Counted from the first letter of the stretch, positions 1 to 9,007 are shown. The stretch is DNA of 39,065 nt from an uncultured Clostridium sp. (GCA_947653375.1 CANTHA010000003.1:1-39065), one strand, 5' to 3'. Notes: generated from the sequence alone by a model not told the origin. Program-made: numbers and translations.

Positions 1-315
1 TACATAGAGGACGATTTTTATTATACTATACCACTTTCTCTTTGTCAACACTTTTCGACGATTTTTTAAATTTATTTTTGGCAAAATAAAAAACTAGTAA
101 TTTACAGTTATATTTTATGATGTATAATTCATTTTTATTACTAATTTATAAGTATTTTTTCGTCAGTGATTTATTAGGTACTTTTTTATAATACCATTTC
201 CAATATAAAATGTCAATAATTTTTATTAAGTTTTTTCATGGAATTTTCTACCATACTATCATAATTCATTAATGGATTTTTATAATATATTTAAAATCAT
301 CTAAATAGATAATTT
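1..315. other. AT-rich noncoding left edge
   Basis: There is no open frame with a ribosome-binding site here. The stretch is almost pure A/T with long T runs, and it lies downstream of ylmC on the minus strand. I see no convincing hairpin terminator or promoter. The window edge may cut whatever element it belongs to. Confidence 0.5.
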
Positions 316-549
316 TTATATTTCCACAATAATCAAATCATCTCCTATGCACTTTATGTTTTTCCATGGAATTACCACTTCGTTATTTGTAGAAAATATA
401 TTAAGCATTTTATTATTCCCTGGAACTATTATATGTGTAATTGTTCCTGTTTCTAAATCTGCACATACATCTTGAACATAACCTAATCTTTTACCATTAG
501 TTATATTAACAACTTCTTTATGTTTAAAGTCTAGACCCTTATCTTGCAT
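316..549 (-). CDS. ylmC: YlmC/YmxH-family PRC-barrel sporulation protein
   Basis: This is a 77-residue soluble protein made essentially of one PRC-barrel-like beta fold. It shows the family pattern: a short N-terminal helix (HKEVVNI), then GKRLGYVQDV, then an acidic segment, then IVPG, and finally VVIPWKNIKCIGDDLIIVEI. YlmC/YmxH proteins are small, usually 75-90 aa, and in Clostridia and Bacilli are often found close to sigG, as here. Their biochemical role is unknown, and the sporulation label comes from genomic context. The ATG start has a GAGTGG-like ribosome-binding site. A hairpin terminator lies between it and the upstream gene, so it probably has its own promoter. Family assignment is fairly secure; function is not. 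Confidence 0.8.
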   Translation of the reverse strand: MQDKGLDFKHKEVVNITNGKRLGYVQDVCADLETGTITHIIVPGNNKMLNIFSTNNEVVIPWKNIKCIGDDLIIVEI

Positions 550-588
550 AATTCCACTCCATTCTTATATTATTATATTCGATTAACT

Positions 589-620
589 AAAAAAATAAAC
601 CAATTTATGGTTTATTTTTT
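589..620 (-). terminator. Rho-independent terminator after the 513-aa gene
   Basis: An inverted repeat pairs positions 590-602 (ending AAACCA on plus) with 608-620 (starting TGGTTT), with a 5-nt loop. It is flanked by A and T runs on both sides, so it could work in either direction. It sits 28 bp past the stop of the 513-aa gene and upstream of ylmC. Confidence 0.7.
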
Positions 621-647
621 ATTTATCATATATAATTACATTTTATT

Positions 648-2189
648 TTAATCTTCAATTCCTAATTCTTTAACAACGTCTTGCATTTTTGTTTGAAAAT
701 TATTTGAAATATCTTTCATTATATTTGTAATTTCTTCATTATTCATATCATTTAACTTAATTATATTATTGTTATCTAATTCTTCAATATTTACATTATT
801 CTTAAATTCTAATGAATTTTCTAATTTTGCTCCAACTGACATATCATCATTTTCAATGGTTATATCCATATTCAATTCATTTTTATCAGATTTATTTTTT
901 CCTTTTGACTCTATATTAAACTTAACCTTTGCTTTTTCTTCAGATTCTTCAGTAATTCTTATTTTTCCATTTAATACTGTTTTATCTGTTTGCTCATCTA
1001 ATGTATATTCTATTTTTATTTTATTTTGAACTTTAGTTTTTTGTCTTTTATATGTTCGTGAACTATATGATGAAACTCTTTCTGTTGGTATTATCATTTC
1101 TATATAATTTTTTCCGTCTACTATATAATTGTCTATAATTATCTTATCTTCTTTACTTGAAAATTCTGTTCTACATGTTTTTCCTTTATTTTGATATACA
1201 GAAATTGAAATTGAAGAACTTTCACTTGCATTATCTAATTCATTTCTTAATTTTTCTATTGTATCTTCAATATCTTCAATTAATTCTTCTTTTGTTATAG
1301 TTAAATCTTTATTACTTCTGTAAGAATTTGTATTTATTTCTGTAAATGAATTATCAACACATTTATTATATTTATCAACTATTATATCTAGCGTTGTTTC
1401 ATCTGATTTTAATGTATTCATAAAATTTATTGCTATATTAAGCATTTCTTTTTCATTTAATGTTAATGTATATTTTGTAGCTCTTTTATTTTCTCCATTT
1501 ATAGTTATTTCAGTATTATTCTCTATTTTAATATTGCTGTTGTTAATATTTTTATCAATAAATTTCGAATATGTTTCCTTAATTGATTTTTGATCTTTTT
1601 CACTAATATATAATAAGTCATATATATCTATTTGTTCTATCTTATCTGGCATAGCTTCTATTATATCGCTATCTAATCCTATTTTTTTCATAAATTCTTT
1701 TAAGTTATTATTTTCAATAGCTATATATTTATCACCATATATATAATCAGATTTTACTGCATATATATCATTATTTTGAACTAATTCTACTGTTCCTAAA
1801 TCTTTTCCATCATATCCTATATTTAATTTATTATATGATTTATTTTCATTAGGATTCACAGTCTGCTCTAATCTATAATCCATTTTATTGATAAATTCAT
1901 ATTCATCACTTGAACTATTTCTTAAATAGTTTATACCTTTTGATTCTACATTTAGTTTTAAATTCATATTAGAATTATATGATTTACTTTTAGTTTTCTC
2001 AATTGAATCTAAAATATCATTATAGTCTAAACTAGTTTGCATTGGTATTTGTTTACCTAAATATTTAAAAAATAATTGCTTTGGTGTTTTAAACATGTCT
2101 GTCATAAAATATAATATTGCAAATACTGCAATTACTGAAAGAATTGCTATAGTAATACTAATTATAACAATTTTTTTATTTGATTTCAT
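648..2189 (-). CDS. Membrane-anchored extracytoplasmic protein, family not recognised
   Basis: This 513-residue protein has one N-terminal transmembrane segment (about residues 6-29, IVIISITIAILSVIAVFAIL) after a short basic MKSNKK stretch, giving an N-in, C-out anchor. There is no lipobox cysteine. The rest is long, hydrophilic and rich in Asn, Lys, Glu and Ser, with alternating beta-strand-like segments (for example LNMDITIENDD) and no catalytic motif I can identify. It resembles large uncharacterised Firmicute surface proteins that follow sporulation or division genes, but I cannot name a family. The ATG has a strong AGGAGG site. It has its own promoter (2213-2241) and terminator (589-620), so it is a single-gene transcript next to sigG. 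Confidence 0.65.
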   Translation of the reverse strand: MKSNKKIVIISITIAILSVIAVFAILYFMTDMFKTPKQLFFKYLGKQIPMQTSLDYNDILDSIEKTKSKSYNSNMNLKLNVESKGINYLRNSSSDEYEFINKMDYRLEQTVNPNENKSYNKLNIGYDGKDLGTVELVQNNDIYAVKSDYIYGDKYIAIENNNLKEFMKKIGLDSDIIEAMPDKIEQIDIYDLLYISEKDQKSIKETYSKFIDKNINNSNIKIENNTEITINGENKRATKYTLTLNEKEMLNIAINFMNTLKSDETTLDIIVDKYNKCVDNSFTEINTNSYRSNKDLTITKEELIEDIEDTIEKLRNELDNASESSSISISVYQNKGKTCRTEFSSKEDKIIIDNYIVDGKNYIEMIIPTERVSSYSSRTYKRQKTKVQNKIKIEYTLDEQTDKTVLNGKIRITEESEEKAKVKFNIESKGKNKSDKNELNMDITIENDDMSVGAKLENSLEFKNNVNIEELDNNNIIKLNDMNNEEITNIMKDISNNFQTKMQDVVKELGIED

Positions 2190-2212
2190 ATTATTCCTCC
2201 TTTAATATATAA

Positions 2213-2241
2213 ATAATACTACTTTTTTATTTTTTTTGCAA
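2213..2241 (-). promoter_or_regulatory. Predicted sigma-A-type promoter of the 513-aa gene
   Basis: Read on the minus strand: TTGCAA (2236-2241), a 17-bp spacer, TATTAT (2213-2218), then a short leader and AGGAGG before the ATG at 2189. Spacing is ideal and the boxes match four or five of six bases of the consensus. Confidence 0.55.
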
Positions 2242-2289
2242 CAATTATTTTTTCAAGTTTCGACTTTTTTAATTCAAAAGTTAACCATT

Positions 2290-3066
2290 TTACTTATAAA
2301 ATCTTTTAATATGTTGAATAGCACTTTTTTCTAATCTAGATACTTGAGCTTGTGATATTCCTATCTCTTCTGCTACCTCCATTTGAGTTCTTCCATCAAA
2401 AAACCTTTTAGTAATTATCATCTTTTCTTTTTCATTTAATTTTTCTAATGCTCCAGATATAGTCATATTTTCTGCCCACAATTCGTCCGTATTTTTAGTA
2501 TCTTTTACTTGTTCAATAACATATATACTGTCTGCTCCATCATTATAAACTGGCTCTTGTAAAGAGATTGGATCTTGTATTGCACTAAAACTAAAAGCTA
2601 TCTCTTCCTTTTCTACTCCCAATTCTTTTGCAATTTTTTCAATATTGGGCTCTTCTCCATGTTCTTTTGTATACCTTTCTTTAAATTGTATTGCTTTATA
2701 TGCTAAATCTCTAACAGACCTACTAACACGAATACTATTATTATCTCTTAAATATCTTTTTACTTCCCCTATTATCATCGGTACTGCATACGTACTAAAT
2801 TGTACATTTTGGCTTAAATCAAAATTATCAATTGCCTTTATTAACCCTACACAACCTACCTGAAATAAATCATCTGCACTTTCCCCTCTACCATAAAATC
2901 TTTGGATAACACTTAATACTAATCTTAAATTCCCATTAATAAATGTATTTCTTGCTTCTTCATCTCCTGCTTTTATTTTTATAAATAGTTCTTCTTTTTC
3001 TTCTCTACTTAATAAAGGTAATTTAGATGTGTTTACTCCACATATTTCTACTTTATTATTTATCAA
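2290..3066 (-). CDS. sigG: Forespore sporulation sigma factor SigG
   Basis: Late forespore RNA polymerase sigma factor of 258 aa, the usual length. The N-terminus carries the SigG signature KVEICGVNTSKLPLLS. Region 2 follows (NGNLRLVLSVIQRF, then DDLFQVGCVGLIKAIDNFD and FSTYAVPMIIGEVKRYLRD), and then region 4 with a C-terminal helix-turn-helix (MEVAEEIGISQAQVSRLEK). The start is TTG, chosen because GGAGG sits 8 nt upstream and the reading gives the canonical N-terminus. It lies downstream of spoIIGA-sigE as in Bacillus and Clostridium, but here a foreign-looking 114-aa gene separates sigE from sigG. A candidate SigF/SigG-type promoter lies at 3097-3127, which fits the known SigF control and autoregulation of sigG. 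Confidence 0.97.
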   Translation of the reverse strand: MINNKVEICGVNTSKLPLLSREEKEELFIKIKAGDEEARNTFINGNLRLVLSVIQRFYGRGESADDLFQVGCVGLIKAIDNFDLSQNVQFSTYAVPMIIGEVKRYLRDNNSIRVSRSVRDLAYKAIQFKERYTKEHGEEPNIEKIAKELGVEKEEIAFSFSAIQDPISLQEPVYNDGADSIYVIEQVKDTKNTDELWAENMTISGALEKLNEKEKMIITKRFFDGRTQMEVAEEIGISQAQVSRLEKSAIQHIKRFYK

Positions 3067-3096
3067 AAGAAAAACCTCCTTTAAAATTACTTGAAA

Positions 3097-3127
3097 TAAG
3101 TATTTCCAAAAGAGATCTTTTTATTCA
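3097..3127 (-). promoter_or_regulatory. Candidate SigF/SigG-dependent promoter of sigG
   Basis: On the minus strand TGAATA (3122-3127), a 17-bp spacer and AATACTTA (3097-3104) resemble the forespore consensus (-35 G(A/C)ATA, -10 CATACTA) better than a sigma-A promoter. The assignment also rests on the known control of sigG in Bacillus. Confidence 0.45.
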
Positions 3128-3141
3128 ATTTCATATAAACT

Positions 3142-3166
3142 AACTGCTCTCATTCCGAGAGCAGTT
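3142..3166. terminator. Hairpin after the 114-aa gene
   Basis: A perfect 10-bp inverted repeat (AACTGCTCTC / GAGAGCAGTT) with a 5-nt loop begins 9 bp past the 114-aa gene's stop. It is GC-richer than its surroundings. No strong U-tract follows on the minus strand, so termination is probable but not certain. Confidence 0.5.
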
Positions 3167-3174
3167 TAGCAATT

Positions 3175-3519
3175 TTACAGATTGTTCAAAAAGTTTTCAT
3201 GTCGTTTAATTCTCATTTCATCATAGTGTCTACGTGTTGACGATGCAGCTGATGCATAATGATTTCTTTGAGTTGATAATGCTTTCTCTTCCATTTCATC
3301 TACAGTATCTATTGAAACCCAATTGAGAACAATTGCAGTTTCTAATATCCTATAGAAGCAGTTCGCAGTAATATCATATTTTACCATAAAGTATGACCGT
3401 GCATAGTCTACGGGAAGTGTTGCATATTCGTTTGCTATTTTTTCAGAGAATTCTTTTAATTCTTCATATGTCATTGTTTCTTCCAACTTAATGAAACTCC
3501 TTCTTTTTCTTTTCTTCAT
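3175..3519 (-). CDS. Unrecognised 114-aa basic protein, probably acquired
   Basis: The 114-residue soluble protein starts with a basic MKKRKRRSF stretch and is otherwise mostly helical, with acidic and aromatic residues (EELKEFSEKIANEYATLP, DEMEEKALSTQRN) and a basic C-terminus (RRHYDEMRIKRHENF). I do not recognise a domain; a small regulator or phage-like protein is possible. The ATG has a good GGAGGT site, and a weak promoter (3572-3600) and hairpin (3142-3166) bracket it, so it looks like a separate unit inserted between sigE and sigG. Base and codon use are richer in G+C than in neighbours, and it contains one of the very few in-frame CGG codons of the window (codon 41, 3397-3399). These points suggest horizontal transfer. 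Confidence 0.6.
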   Translation of the reverse strand: MKKRKRRSFIKLEETMTYEELKEFSEKIANEYATLPVDYARSYFMVKYDITANCFYRILETAIVLNWVSIDTVDEMEEKALSTQRNHYASAASSTRRHYDEMRIKRHENFLNNL

Positions 3520-3571
3520 AACTTTACCTCCATTTAGAGTATTAGTTTACGAGCTACAATTCATATTTAAT

Positions 3572-3600
3572 ATTATACCTTATTTATACACTCTTTTCTA
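3572..3600 (-). promoter_or_regulatory. Weak candidate promoter of the 114-aa gene
   Basis: On the minus strand a perfect -10 TATAAT (3572-3577) lies 17 bp from a poor -35 TAGAAA (3595-3600), about 50 bp upstream of the start codon. Only the -10 box is convincing. Confidence 0.4.
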
Positions 3601-3735
3601 GTTGATTATGGCAATTATTTACTTAAATATTTAAATGCAATTTTATATTATTAAAAATTAGTAATTTGCATTTAATTGCTTAAAATAACAGTAACTATTC
3701 AGAGATAAAAGTTATTTAAAGAAATATATAAATTC

Positions 3736-3776
3736 GACAAAAATGAGACGAAAAAGACCTGTCCCAAACGTCTCAT
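3736..3776 (-). repeat. REP-like palindrome, copy 1, at the 3' end of sigE
   Basis: This 41-bp sequence matches 26043-26083 except at four central bases. It has the flank GACAAAA, stem ATGAGACG (3743-3750) pairing with CGTCTCAT (3769-3776), and a loop containing AGACCTGTCCC. On the minus strand the stem is followed by TTTTTG, so it also looks like a terminator. It overlaps the last codon and TGA stop of sigE. A Y1 transposase of the RAYT type lies beside the second copy, so this is probably a mobilised REP-like unit. Confidence 0.75.
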
Positions 3777-4510
3777 CCTATTTTACTAGTAATGTCTTTT
3801 TTCATTTTCCCTATTATCTTTTTTTCTAGCCTAGAAATATAGCTTTGAGATATTCCCAATTCATCTGCCACTTCTTTTTGTGTTTTTTCTTTGCCTGTTT
3901 TAAACCCAAACCTCATTTCCATTATATCTTTTTCTCTTTCATTTAGTTTTGTTATTGATGCTCGTAATAGTGTTTTATCTACTTCATCTTCTAAATTTCT
4001 TGAAGTTATGTCTGGTTCTGTTCCTAAAATATCGGATAATAATAATTCATTTCCGTCTCCATCTTTATTTAAAGGTTCATCTATGGAAACTTCTCCTTTA
4101 ATTTTATTATTCTTCCTTAAAAACATTAATATCTCATTTTCTATGCATCTTGATGCATATGTAGCTAGTTTTATTTTTTTATCAGAATTGAAAGTATTAA
4201 CTCCTTTCATTAATCCTATTGTTCCTATTGAAATTAAATCTTCAATTCCAATACCTGTGTTTTCAAATTTCTTTGCTATGTATACAACTAATCTCAAATT
4301 TCGTTCCACTAATTTTTGTCTTATTAACAAATTATCTTCTTTTGATAACTGCTCAATAAGTTCTGCCTCCTCTTCTGGTGGTAATGGTGGTGGTAATGTT
4401 TGACTTCCTGCTATATAAAAAATAGGAAGATATTCTATTTCATTATTTTCATTTAAATACTTAGCACAAATTGTGTTTATGCTATTTTTTAATAAATCTA
4501 CAATTTTCAT
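3773..4510 (-). CDS. sigE: Mother-cell sporulation sigma factor SigE (pro-SigE)
   Basis: Early mother-cell sigma factor, 245 aa, with an N-terminal pro-region before the conserved [20 protein letters not shown] segment. The pro-region is what SpoIIGA removes in Bacillus. Region 2 is visible ([50 protein letters not shown]), as is the region 4 helix-turn-helix ([20 protein letters not shown]). The ATG has an AGGAG site. It lies 99 bp downstream of spoIIGA, the standard order. The C-terminus ends SKIG, and its stop codon lies inside a REP-like palindrome, so the natural 3' end may have been altered slightly by that element. The palindrome probably also terminates the transcript. Confidence 0.97.
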   Translation of the reverse strand: MKIVDLLKNSINTICAKYLNENNEIEYLPIFYIAGSQTLPPPLPPEEEAELIEQLSKEDNLLIRQKLVERNLRLVVYIAKKFENTGIGIEDLISIGTIGLMKGVNTFNSDKKIKLATYASRCIENEILMFLRKNNKIKGEVSIDEPLNKDGDGNELLLSDILGTEPDITSRNLEDEVDKTLLRASITKLNEREKDIMEMRFGFKTGKEKTQKEVADELGISQSYISRLEKKIIGKMKKDITSKIG

Positions 4511-4609
4511 CTTCTCACTCCTTTCAATTATTTAATTAGATTTTGCTAATTATTTTAGATAGAAGAATTTATTTACTTTGTCTAATTACATTTGTATATG
4601 TTTATTTAT

Positions 4610-5500
4610 TTAGTTCCATAATTCCATTCCTATTAAAGCTCTATATTCTCCTCTCTTTGTAAGAGATTTATTATAAATACCTATAATTACTTTTTCTATT
4701 TTTTTAATATTTCCATCAACAATTACATTAACTGCCTCTGGTTTTATACCTAATAGCATTCCATTTTCTTTACCTAATGATGAAAATGGTATACATTTAA
4801 GTTTTGTCATATATTCATTTTTTATTTCATCTGATACAGTATCAAAATCACCTCCTAGTATTTTTTCTAAATTATCTAATATTTCCTTTGGTATACATTC
4901 ATATAAAAGTGTATGTTCTACCACTATTACAGGGGTATTTGTTATTGGTTCTTTTAATAAATTTCCTGTATCGAACATAGCTTTTACTTCTATTTTTTTA
5001 TTGTTTAATATAATTTCTAAATCACAAAATATATCTTTTTGAGTAATTCTTAATCTCACAATTTTAAAAGCTGTAATAATTATAATAAATGCAATAATTG
5101 AACCTAAAAATATTGTTTTTAGAGGATATGTTCCTAGAAACAGTCCATTTTTCATTAATATATCTTGTGGTTTTATAATATAAATAAATGCAAATGCTGC
5201 ACCTCCAAATACAAATGAAGATAAGTAAAAAATCAATACATCTTTACACAATTGTTTAACATTTTGTGGATTATATGCAATATAAACAATAAGAACTGAT
5301 AAAATTATTTTTAAAACAATGCTAGAATATATACCTAAATTTGATATATAAGCTACTATAGAATATATTGCTCCTAATAAACTTGATAATATTAACCTTT
5401 TATGAATTATTTTTTTCTTTAAAATTATTCCAGTTGCAAATAAAATAATATAATTCATTATTAAATTTTCAATTAAAACAACATCTATATAAATAGTCAT
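4610..5500 (-). CDS. spoIIGA: Sporulation sigma-E processing peptidase SpoIIGA
   Basis: Membrane-bound aspartic protease of 296 aa that cleaves the SigE pro-sequence. The N-terminal half has about five transmembrane helices (starting at residues ~8, 38, 60, 88 and 130). The C-terminal protease domain holds the active-site motif FDTGN (Asp177), followed by PVIVVEH and later IPFSSLGKENGMLLGIKPE, all SpoIIGA hallmarks. It ends GEYRALIGMELWN. The ATG follows an AGGTGG site. It lies directly upstream of its substrate gene sigE, and a terminator (5569-5602) separates it from ftsZ, so the pair is probably transcribed on its own. I saw no clear Spo0A box upstream. Confidence 0.95.
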   Translation of the reverse strand: MTIYIDVVLIENLIMNYIILFATGIILKKKIIHKRLILSSLLGAIYSIVAYISNLGIYSSIVLKIILSVLIVYIAYNPQNVKQLCKDVLIFYLSSFVFGGAAFAFIYIIKPQDILMKNGLFLGTYPLKTIFLGSIIAFIIIITAFKIVRLRITQKDIFCDLEIILNNKKIEVKAMFDTGNLLKEPITNTPVIVVEHTLLYECIPKEILDNLEKILGGDFDTVSDEIKNEYMTKLKCIPFSSLGKENGMLLGIKPEAVNVIVDGNIKKIEKVIIGIYNKSLTKRGEYRALIGMELWN

Positions 5501-5568
5501 TTAACCACCTGTGAATATTATTTTACTACTTATATTTTAAAAATACTGTCTTTTTTTATTGCAGAAAA

Positions 5569-5602
5569 AAAGAAATAATCGATAAATTTCGATTATTTCT
5601 TT
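5569..5602 (-). terminator. Rho-independent terminator of ftsA-ftsZ
   Basis: A perfect 13-bp stem (5569-5581 with 5590-5602, AAAGAAATAATCG type) has an 8-nt loop. On the minus strand the stem runs into a T-rich tract. It lies 28 bp past the ftsZ stop and before spoIIGA. Confidence 0.8.
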
Positions 5603-5629
5603 CTATTTTTTTATATTTTAATCATTAAA

Positions 5630-6751
5630 TTACATATTTTTATTTTTAGGTTTTCTTAAAAAAGAAGGAATATCTAAATCATTTTGTGATGAACCTGATT
5701 CTGAACTAGATGGTATTGAATTTATTTTCTTTTCCCATGTTTTTGATACTATATCTCCTACACCAATACTTGTAATTGGTTCATTTTTTTCAAAACCTGT
5801 TGCAATTACTGTTATTTGAATTTCATCTGTCATATTTGTATCTGTTACTGTACCAAATATAATATTTGCTTCTGGATCTACACTTCTTTGAACTAATTCA
5901 GCAGCTGTATTAACTTCATGTAATCCTAAATCTTCTCCACCTGTAATATTTATAATTACTCCTTTAGCTCCTTCTATTGAAGTTTCTAATAGTGGACTTT
6001 GAATTGCTTCTTTTGCAGCATCTTCTGCTCTATTTTCTCCAGATGCACTACCAACACCCATGTGAGCCATTCCTTGATTTAACATTATTGTTTTAACATC
6101 TGCAAAGTCTAGATTTACAAGACCTGGTATAGCAATTAAGTCTGATATACCTTGTACACCTTGTCTTAATATATCATCTGCCATTTTAAAAGCTTCTATA
6201 ATTGATGTTTTTCTATCTATTATTTGTAATAATTTATCATTTGGTATTACAACTAGAGTATCAACTTTTCCTTTTAAACTTTCTATTCCTCTTTCTGCTT
6301 GTGATAATCTTTTTTTACCTTCAAAAGTAAATGGCTTTGTAACAACACCTATTGTTAATATTCCCATTTCTTTTGCAGCTTGAGCAACTATTGGTGCAGC
6401 ACCTGTACCTGTTCCTCCACCCATTCCAGCTGTAACAAATACCATATCTGCTCCTCTTAATACTTCTGCTACTTCTGCTTTACTTTCTTCAGCTGATTGA
6501 GCTCCAATGTCAGGATTTGCTCCTGCTCCTAATCCTCTTGTTATTTTTTCTCCTATTTGAATTTTTGTACTTGCTTTTGATGTTTGAAGAGCTTGTCTAT
6601 CTGTATTAACAGCAATAAAGTCTACTCCCTTTATTCCTGCATCAATCATTCTATTTACAGCATTGTTTCCTGCTCCTCCTACACCTATAACTTTGATAGT
6701 AGCTGTTCCATCTATCATCGCCATATTGCTATCATCATTATATTCCATCAT
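5630..6751 (-). CDS. ftsZ: Cell division GTPase FtsZ
   Basis: Tubulin-like GTPase that forms the Z ring, 373 aa. The GTP-binding signature [12 protein letters not shown] is at residues 109-120, with [15 protein letters not shown] near the N-terminus and the T7 loop segment [11 protein letters not shown] further on. The C-terminal peptide DIPSFLRK is the conserved site that binds FtsA. A short Ser/Asn-rich linker precedes it. The start is one of two adjacent ATGs with GGAGG upstream. It follows ftsA by 50 bp and probably shares its promoter at 8072-8100. A terminator follows. Confidence 0.98.
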   Translation of the reverse strand: MMEYNDDSNMAMIDGTATIKVIGVGGAGNNAVNRMIDAGIKGVDFIAVNTDRQALQTSKASTKIQIGEKITRGLGAGANPDIGAQSAEESKAEVAEVLRGADMVFVTAGMGGGTGTGAAPIVAQAAKEMGILTIGVVTKPFTFEGKKRLSQAERGIESLKGKVDTLVVIPNDKLLQIIDRKTSIIEAFKMADDILRQGVQGISDLIAIPGLVNLDFADVKTIMLNQGMAHMGVGSASGENRAEDAAKEAIQSPLLETSIEGAKGVIINITGGEDLGLHEVNTAAELVQRSVDPEANIIFGTVTDTNMTDEIQITVIATGFEKNEPITSIGVGDIVSKTWEKKINSIPSSSESGSSQNDLDIPSFLRKPKNKNM

Positions 6752-6801
6752 TTAGTTTTTCCTCCCTTATTTAATATATATTTAAAATTTAATAACATTA
6801 A

Positions 6802-8031
6802 TTATGAATAAAAGAATTCTTTAATTCTTTCAAAAATTGTTTTTAATATGTGTTCGTCATTTTGTGTATCAATATCACTAGATACTGTTTTTGCAAATGG
6901 TCTTGCTGCTATATATCTAACTAGTGCATATGGTGTTCTATATGCTGGTCTTACTGTATTTATGGCTCTACCAGTTGATATTTTAACTGGTATATTTAAA
7001 TTTATTTTTCCTGCAACATCACTTTTGTTTATATTAATAATTCCTTGACCAGTTAATACTACATTATTTATTTTTTGTTTTATTCCTTTATTAATTATAT
7101 CTTTATTGATAATTGCAAATATTTCTTCAATTCTTGCTTCTATAATTTCTATTAGTTCTGAACTTTTTATAATTCTATTTTTATTTTGATCTTTAGAAGT
7201 ATTTAGAATAATATCATTATCATTATCAATAAATGACTTTAATGCTAGTCCATATTGTCTTTTTAATTTATCTGCTTCTTCTTGAGATATATTTAAAACT
7301 AAAGCTATATCATTTGTTATATTGTCTCCCCCTAAAGGAATAGAATTTGTATATATAAAACTTGTACCTTCAAAAACACCTATGTCTGTATTTCCTGCTC
7401 CTATATCTAGCATCATTACATTATCATGTAATTCATTTTTATCTAAAACAAGATTTCTTTCTGCTAATGTAGTAGGAACAATTCCATCTATTTCTAATCC
7501 AGCTTTTCTAAAAATACTACTTAATTGTTTTACATATTGTTTTTCAGCTAATATAACTTGTGCACTAATAGTAAAATTAGAACTTAAATTTCCTACTGGA
7601 TCTGTTACAATTGTACCATTATCTAATGTTATTTTATCTGGTACAATATCTATCAATGTCTTTTCATCTGGTATTTCTATGTCTTTAACCTGAATAATAG
7701 CATTTTGCACATCTTTTATGGATATTCCTGAATATTTGTCTTTCACATCTTTTGTTATGCTATTTTGTACAATTGTTATATATTTTCCAGGAATTGTTAC
7801 ATAGGCTGAATTTATTTTTAAATTTGTATCATCTTCGGCATCTTTTATTGTTTTTGCTATACTTAATGATATTTCATCTTCGTTTATTATTTTACCCTTC
7901 TTTAGTCCGCTACATTTATATGAGGTATTACATATTACTTCTATTTGTCCAAAGTTATTTACTTCACCTAATACTGTACTAACTTTACTTGTTCCTATGT
8001 CAATACCTACTATGATATCACCTATCGCCAA
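6802..8031 (-). CDS. ftsA: Cell division protein FtsA
   Basis: Actin-like ATPase that tethers FtsZ to the membrane, 409 aa. The N-terminus gives IVGIDIGTSKVSTVLGEV (phosphate-1 motif). Further on are MLDIGAGNTDIGVFE (phosphate-2) and NVVLTGQGI (adenosine motif). The C-terminal ERIKEFFYS is the expected amphipathic membrane-binding helix. An open frame extends upstream to 8100, but the real start is TTG at 8031: GGAGG (8039-8043 complement) is 7 nt away and translation begins at the conserved (M)AIGDIIVGIDIG. The upstream extension would cover its own promoter. Upstream lies a 570-bp gap rather than sbp directly, so ftsA-ftsZ forms its own transcript. Confidence 0.96.
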   Translation of the reverse strand: MAIGDIIVGIDIGTSKVSTVLGEVNNFGQIEVICNTSYKCSGLKKGKIINEDEISLSIAKTIKDAEDDTNLKINSAYVTIPGKYITIVQNSITKDVKDKYSGISIKDVQNAIIQVKDIEIPDEKTLIDIVPDKITLDNGTIVTDPVGNLSSNFTISAQVILAEKQYVKQLSSIFRKAGLEIDGIVPTTLAERNLVLDKNELHDNVMMLDIGAGNTDIGVFEGTSFIYTNSIPLGGDNITNDIALVLNISQEEADKLKRQYGLALKSFIDNDNDIILNTSKDQNKNRIIKSSELIEIIEARIEEIFAIINKDIINKGIKQKINNVVLTGQGIININKSDVAGKINLNIPVKISTGRAINTVRPAYRTPYALVRYIAARPFAKTVSSDIDTQNDEHILKTIFERIKEFFYS

Positions 8032-8071
8032 GTTAATTCCTCCATTTTTTAGTATATTTTTTCTAAATGTA

Positions 8072-8100
8072 TATATATTACATTTTAAGACAAATGTCAA
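8072..8100 (-). promoter_or_regulatory. Predicted sigma-A promoter of ftsA-ftsZ
   Basis: On the minus strand a perfect TTGACA (8095-8100), 17-bp spacer and TATATA (8072-8077) are followed by a short leader, GGAGG and the TTG start at 8031. This is the best promoter in the window. Confidence 0.75.
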
Positions 8101-8604
8101 TAGAATTTGTTATATTTTTGTAATATTTTTGTAATATTTTTGTAATATTATATTTTTACTTTAAGACAGAGAGCAAAAGAGGCATGATTAAAATTTCTTG
8201 ACCTTTTAGATTGCCTTCCATCCTCGTCTTTGTTCGTCCGCAAAAATTGCATAGCAATTTTCTGGGAATGCTTTATATTATAGTAAGTTCGGAGAACTTT
8301 GGTACCATATAAGTATAGATAATAATTTATTTATTTCTATACTTTTTTCCTATAATATAAAATAAAAAGCCGTTGTTATAAACATTTATAAATTCTAAAT
8401 TGTAATTTAAAAATTAAAAATTGTTTTCTCAACGTCTTTTTTCTCTTCTGTATTAATCAAATAATATTTTATTATATCTATTAGAAGAATACCTTTAGAG
8501 TAAAACTTTAATATATTAATATATTTTTTGATAAAACATAGCTTTTGTGTATCTTAATGCTATTAAGTTATAGTTTAATATATCAAAGTTTTAAAAATAT
8601 AATA
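8101..8604. other. Noncoding region between sbp and ftsA
   Basis: No supported gene in about 500 bp. It holds three to four copies of an 11-bp AT repeat (TAATATTTTTG, 8111-8149). It also has a small palindrome around the AAAATTGC/GCAATTTT arms near 8255, and an AAGTTC/GAACTT hairpin near 8286. A longer hairpin joins GTATAGA (8313-8319) to TCTATAC (8336-8342), followed by a T run in the plus direction. Diffuse complementarity between CGTTG and CAACG segments near 8373 and 8432 may form a terminator for the sbp transcript. The rest is unstructured A/T. Confidence 0.4.
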
Positions 8605-8997
8605 TTACTCTTCTGTTTCTATTTTAATATTTTTACTAGTTTTTCTTTCTGATAAAATCTTTGACCACTTATCTACATAGTATCTTCTTATAATTGCTAA
8701 ATTAACAAACATTCTTCCTACAAATACTACTATTGCTGCCAAATATATATCTAAGTTTAATTTTTGACCTAATATAGTTAATAAAATTGCTAATATTGCA
8801 TTTCCAAAAAAACCTGTTGCAAATATTTTCAAATTAAAATTCTTATTAATTACAGAAGTTATACCTCCAAAGACCGAATCTAATGCAGCAATTATTGCAA
8901 TTGCTAAATAGCTTGAATATGTATAAGAAATCATTGGCACATTTATACCTACTAAAGCTCCAATTATACATCCAATTAATATTGCTATAAAAATCAT
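8605..8997 (-). CDS. sbp: Small basic membrane protein (DUF1290, Sbp family)
   Basis: A 130-aa membrane protein with about four hydrophobic segments. The family pattern is clear: GCIIGALVGINVPM, then YSSYLAIAIIAALDSVFGG, an FNLKIFATGFFGNAILA segment, LDIYLAAIVVFVGRMF and NLAIIRR near the end. Sbp/DUF1290 genes sit between divIB and ftsA in many Firmicutes; the exact biochemical role is unknown. The start has GGAGG 7 nt away. It follows the second DUF881 gene by 10 bp, so it ends the murA-divIB-DUF881-DUF881-sbp group. Confidence 0.9.
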   Translation of the reverse strand: MIFIAILIGCIIGALVGINVPMISYTYSSYLAIAIIAALDSVFGGITSVINKNFNLKIFATGFFGNAILAILLTILGQKLNLDIYLAAIVVFVGRMFVNLAIIRRYYVDKWSKILSERKTSKNIKIETEE

Positions 8998-9007
8998 ATT
9001 TATCCTC

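Noticed and set aside
8032..8100. Upstream extension of ftsA to 8100
   Set aside because: It would include the predicted promoter, and the TTG at 8031 has an ideal GGAGG and gives the conserved N-terminus.
8101..8604. A small RNA gene in the sbp-ftsA gap
   Set aside because: Only short weak hairpins and AT repeats, no promoter-terminator pair.
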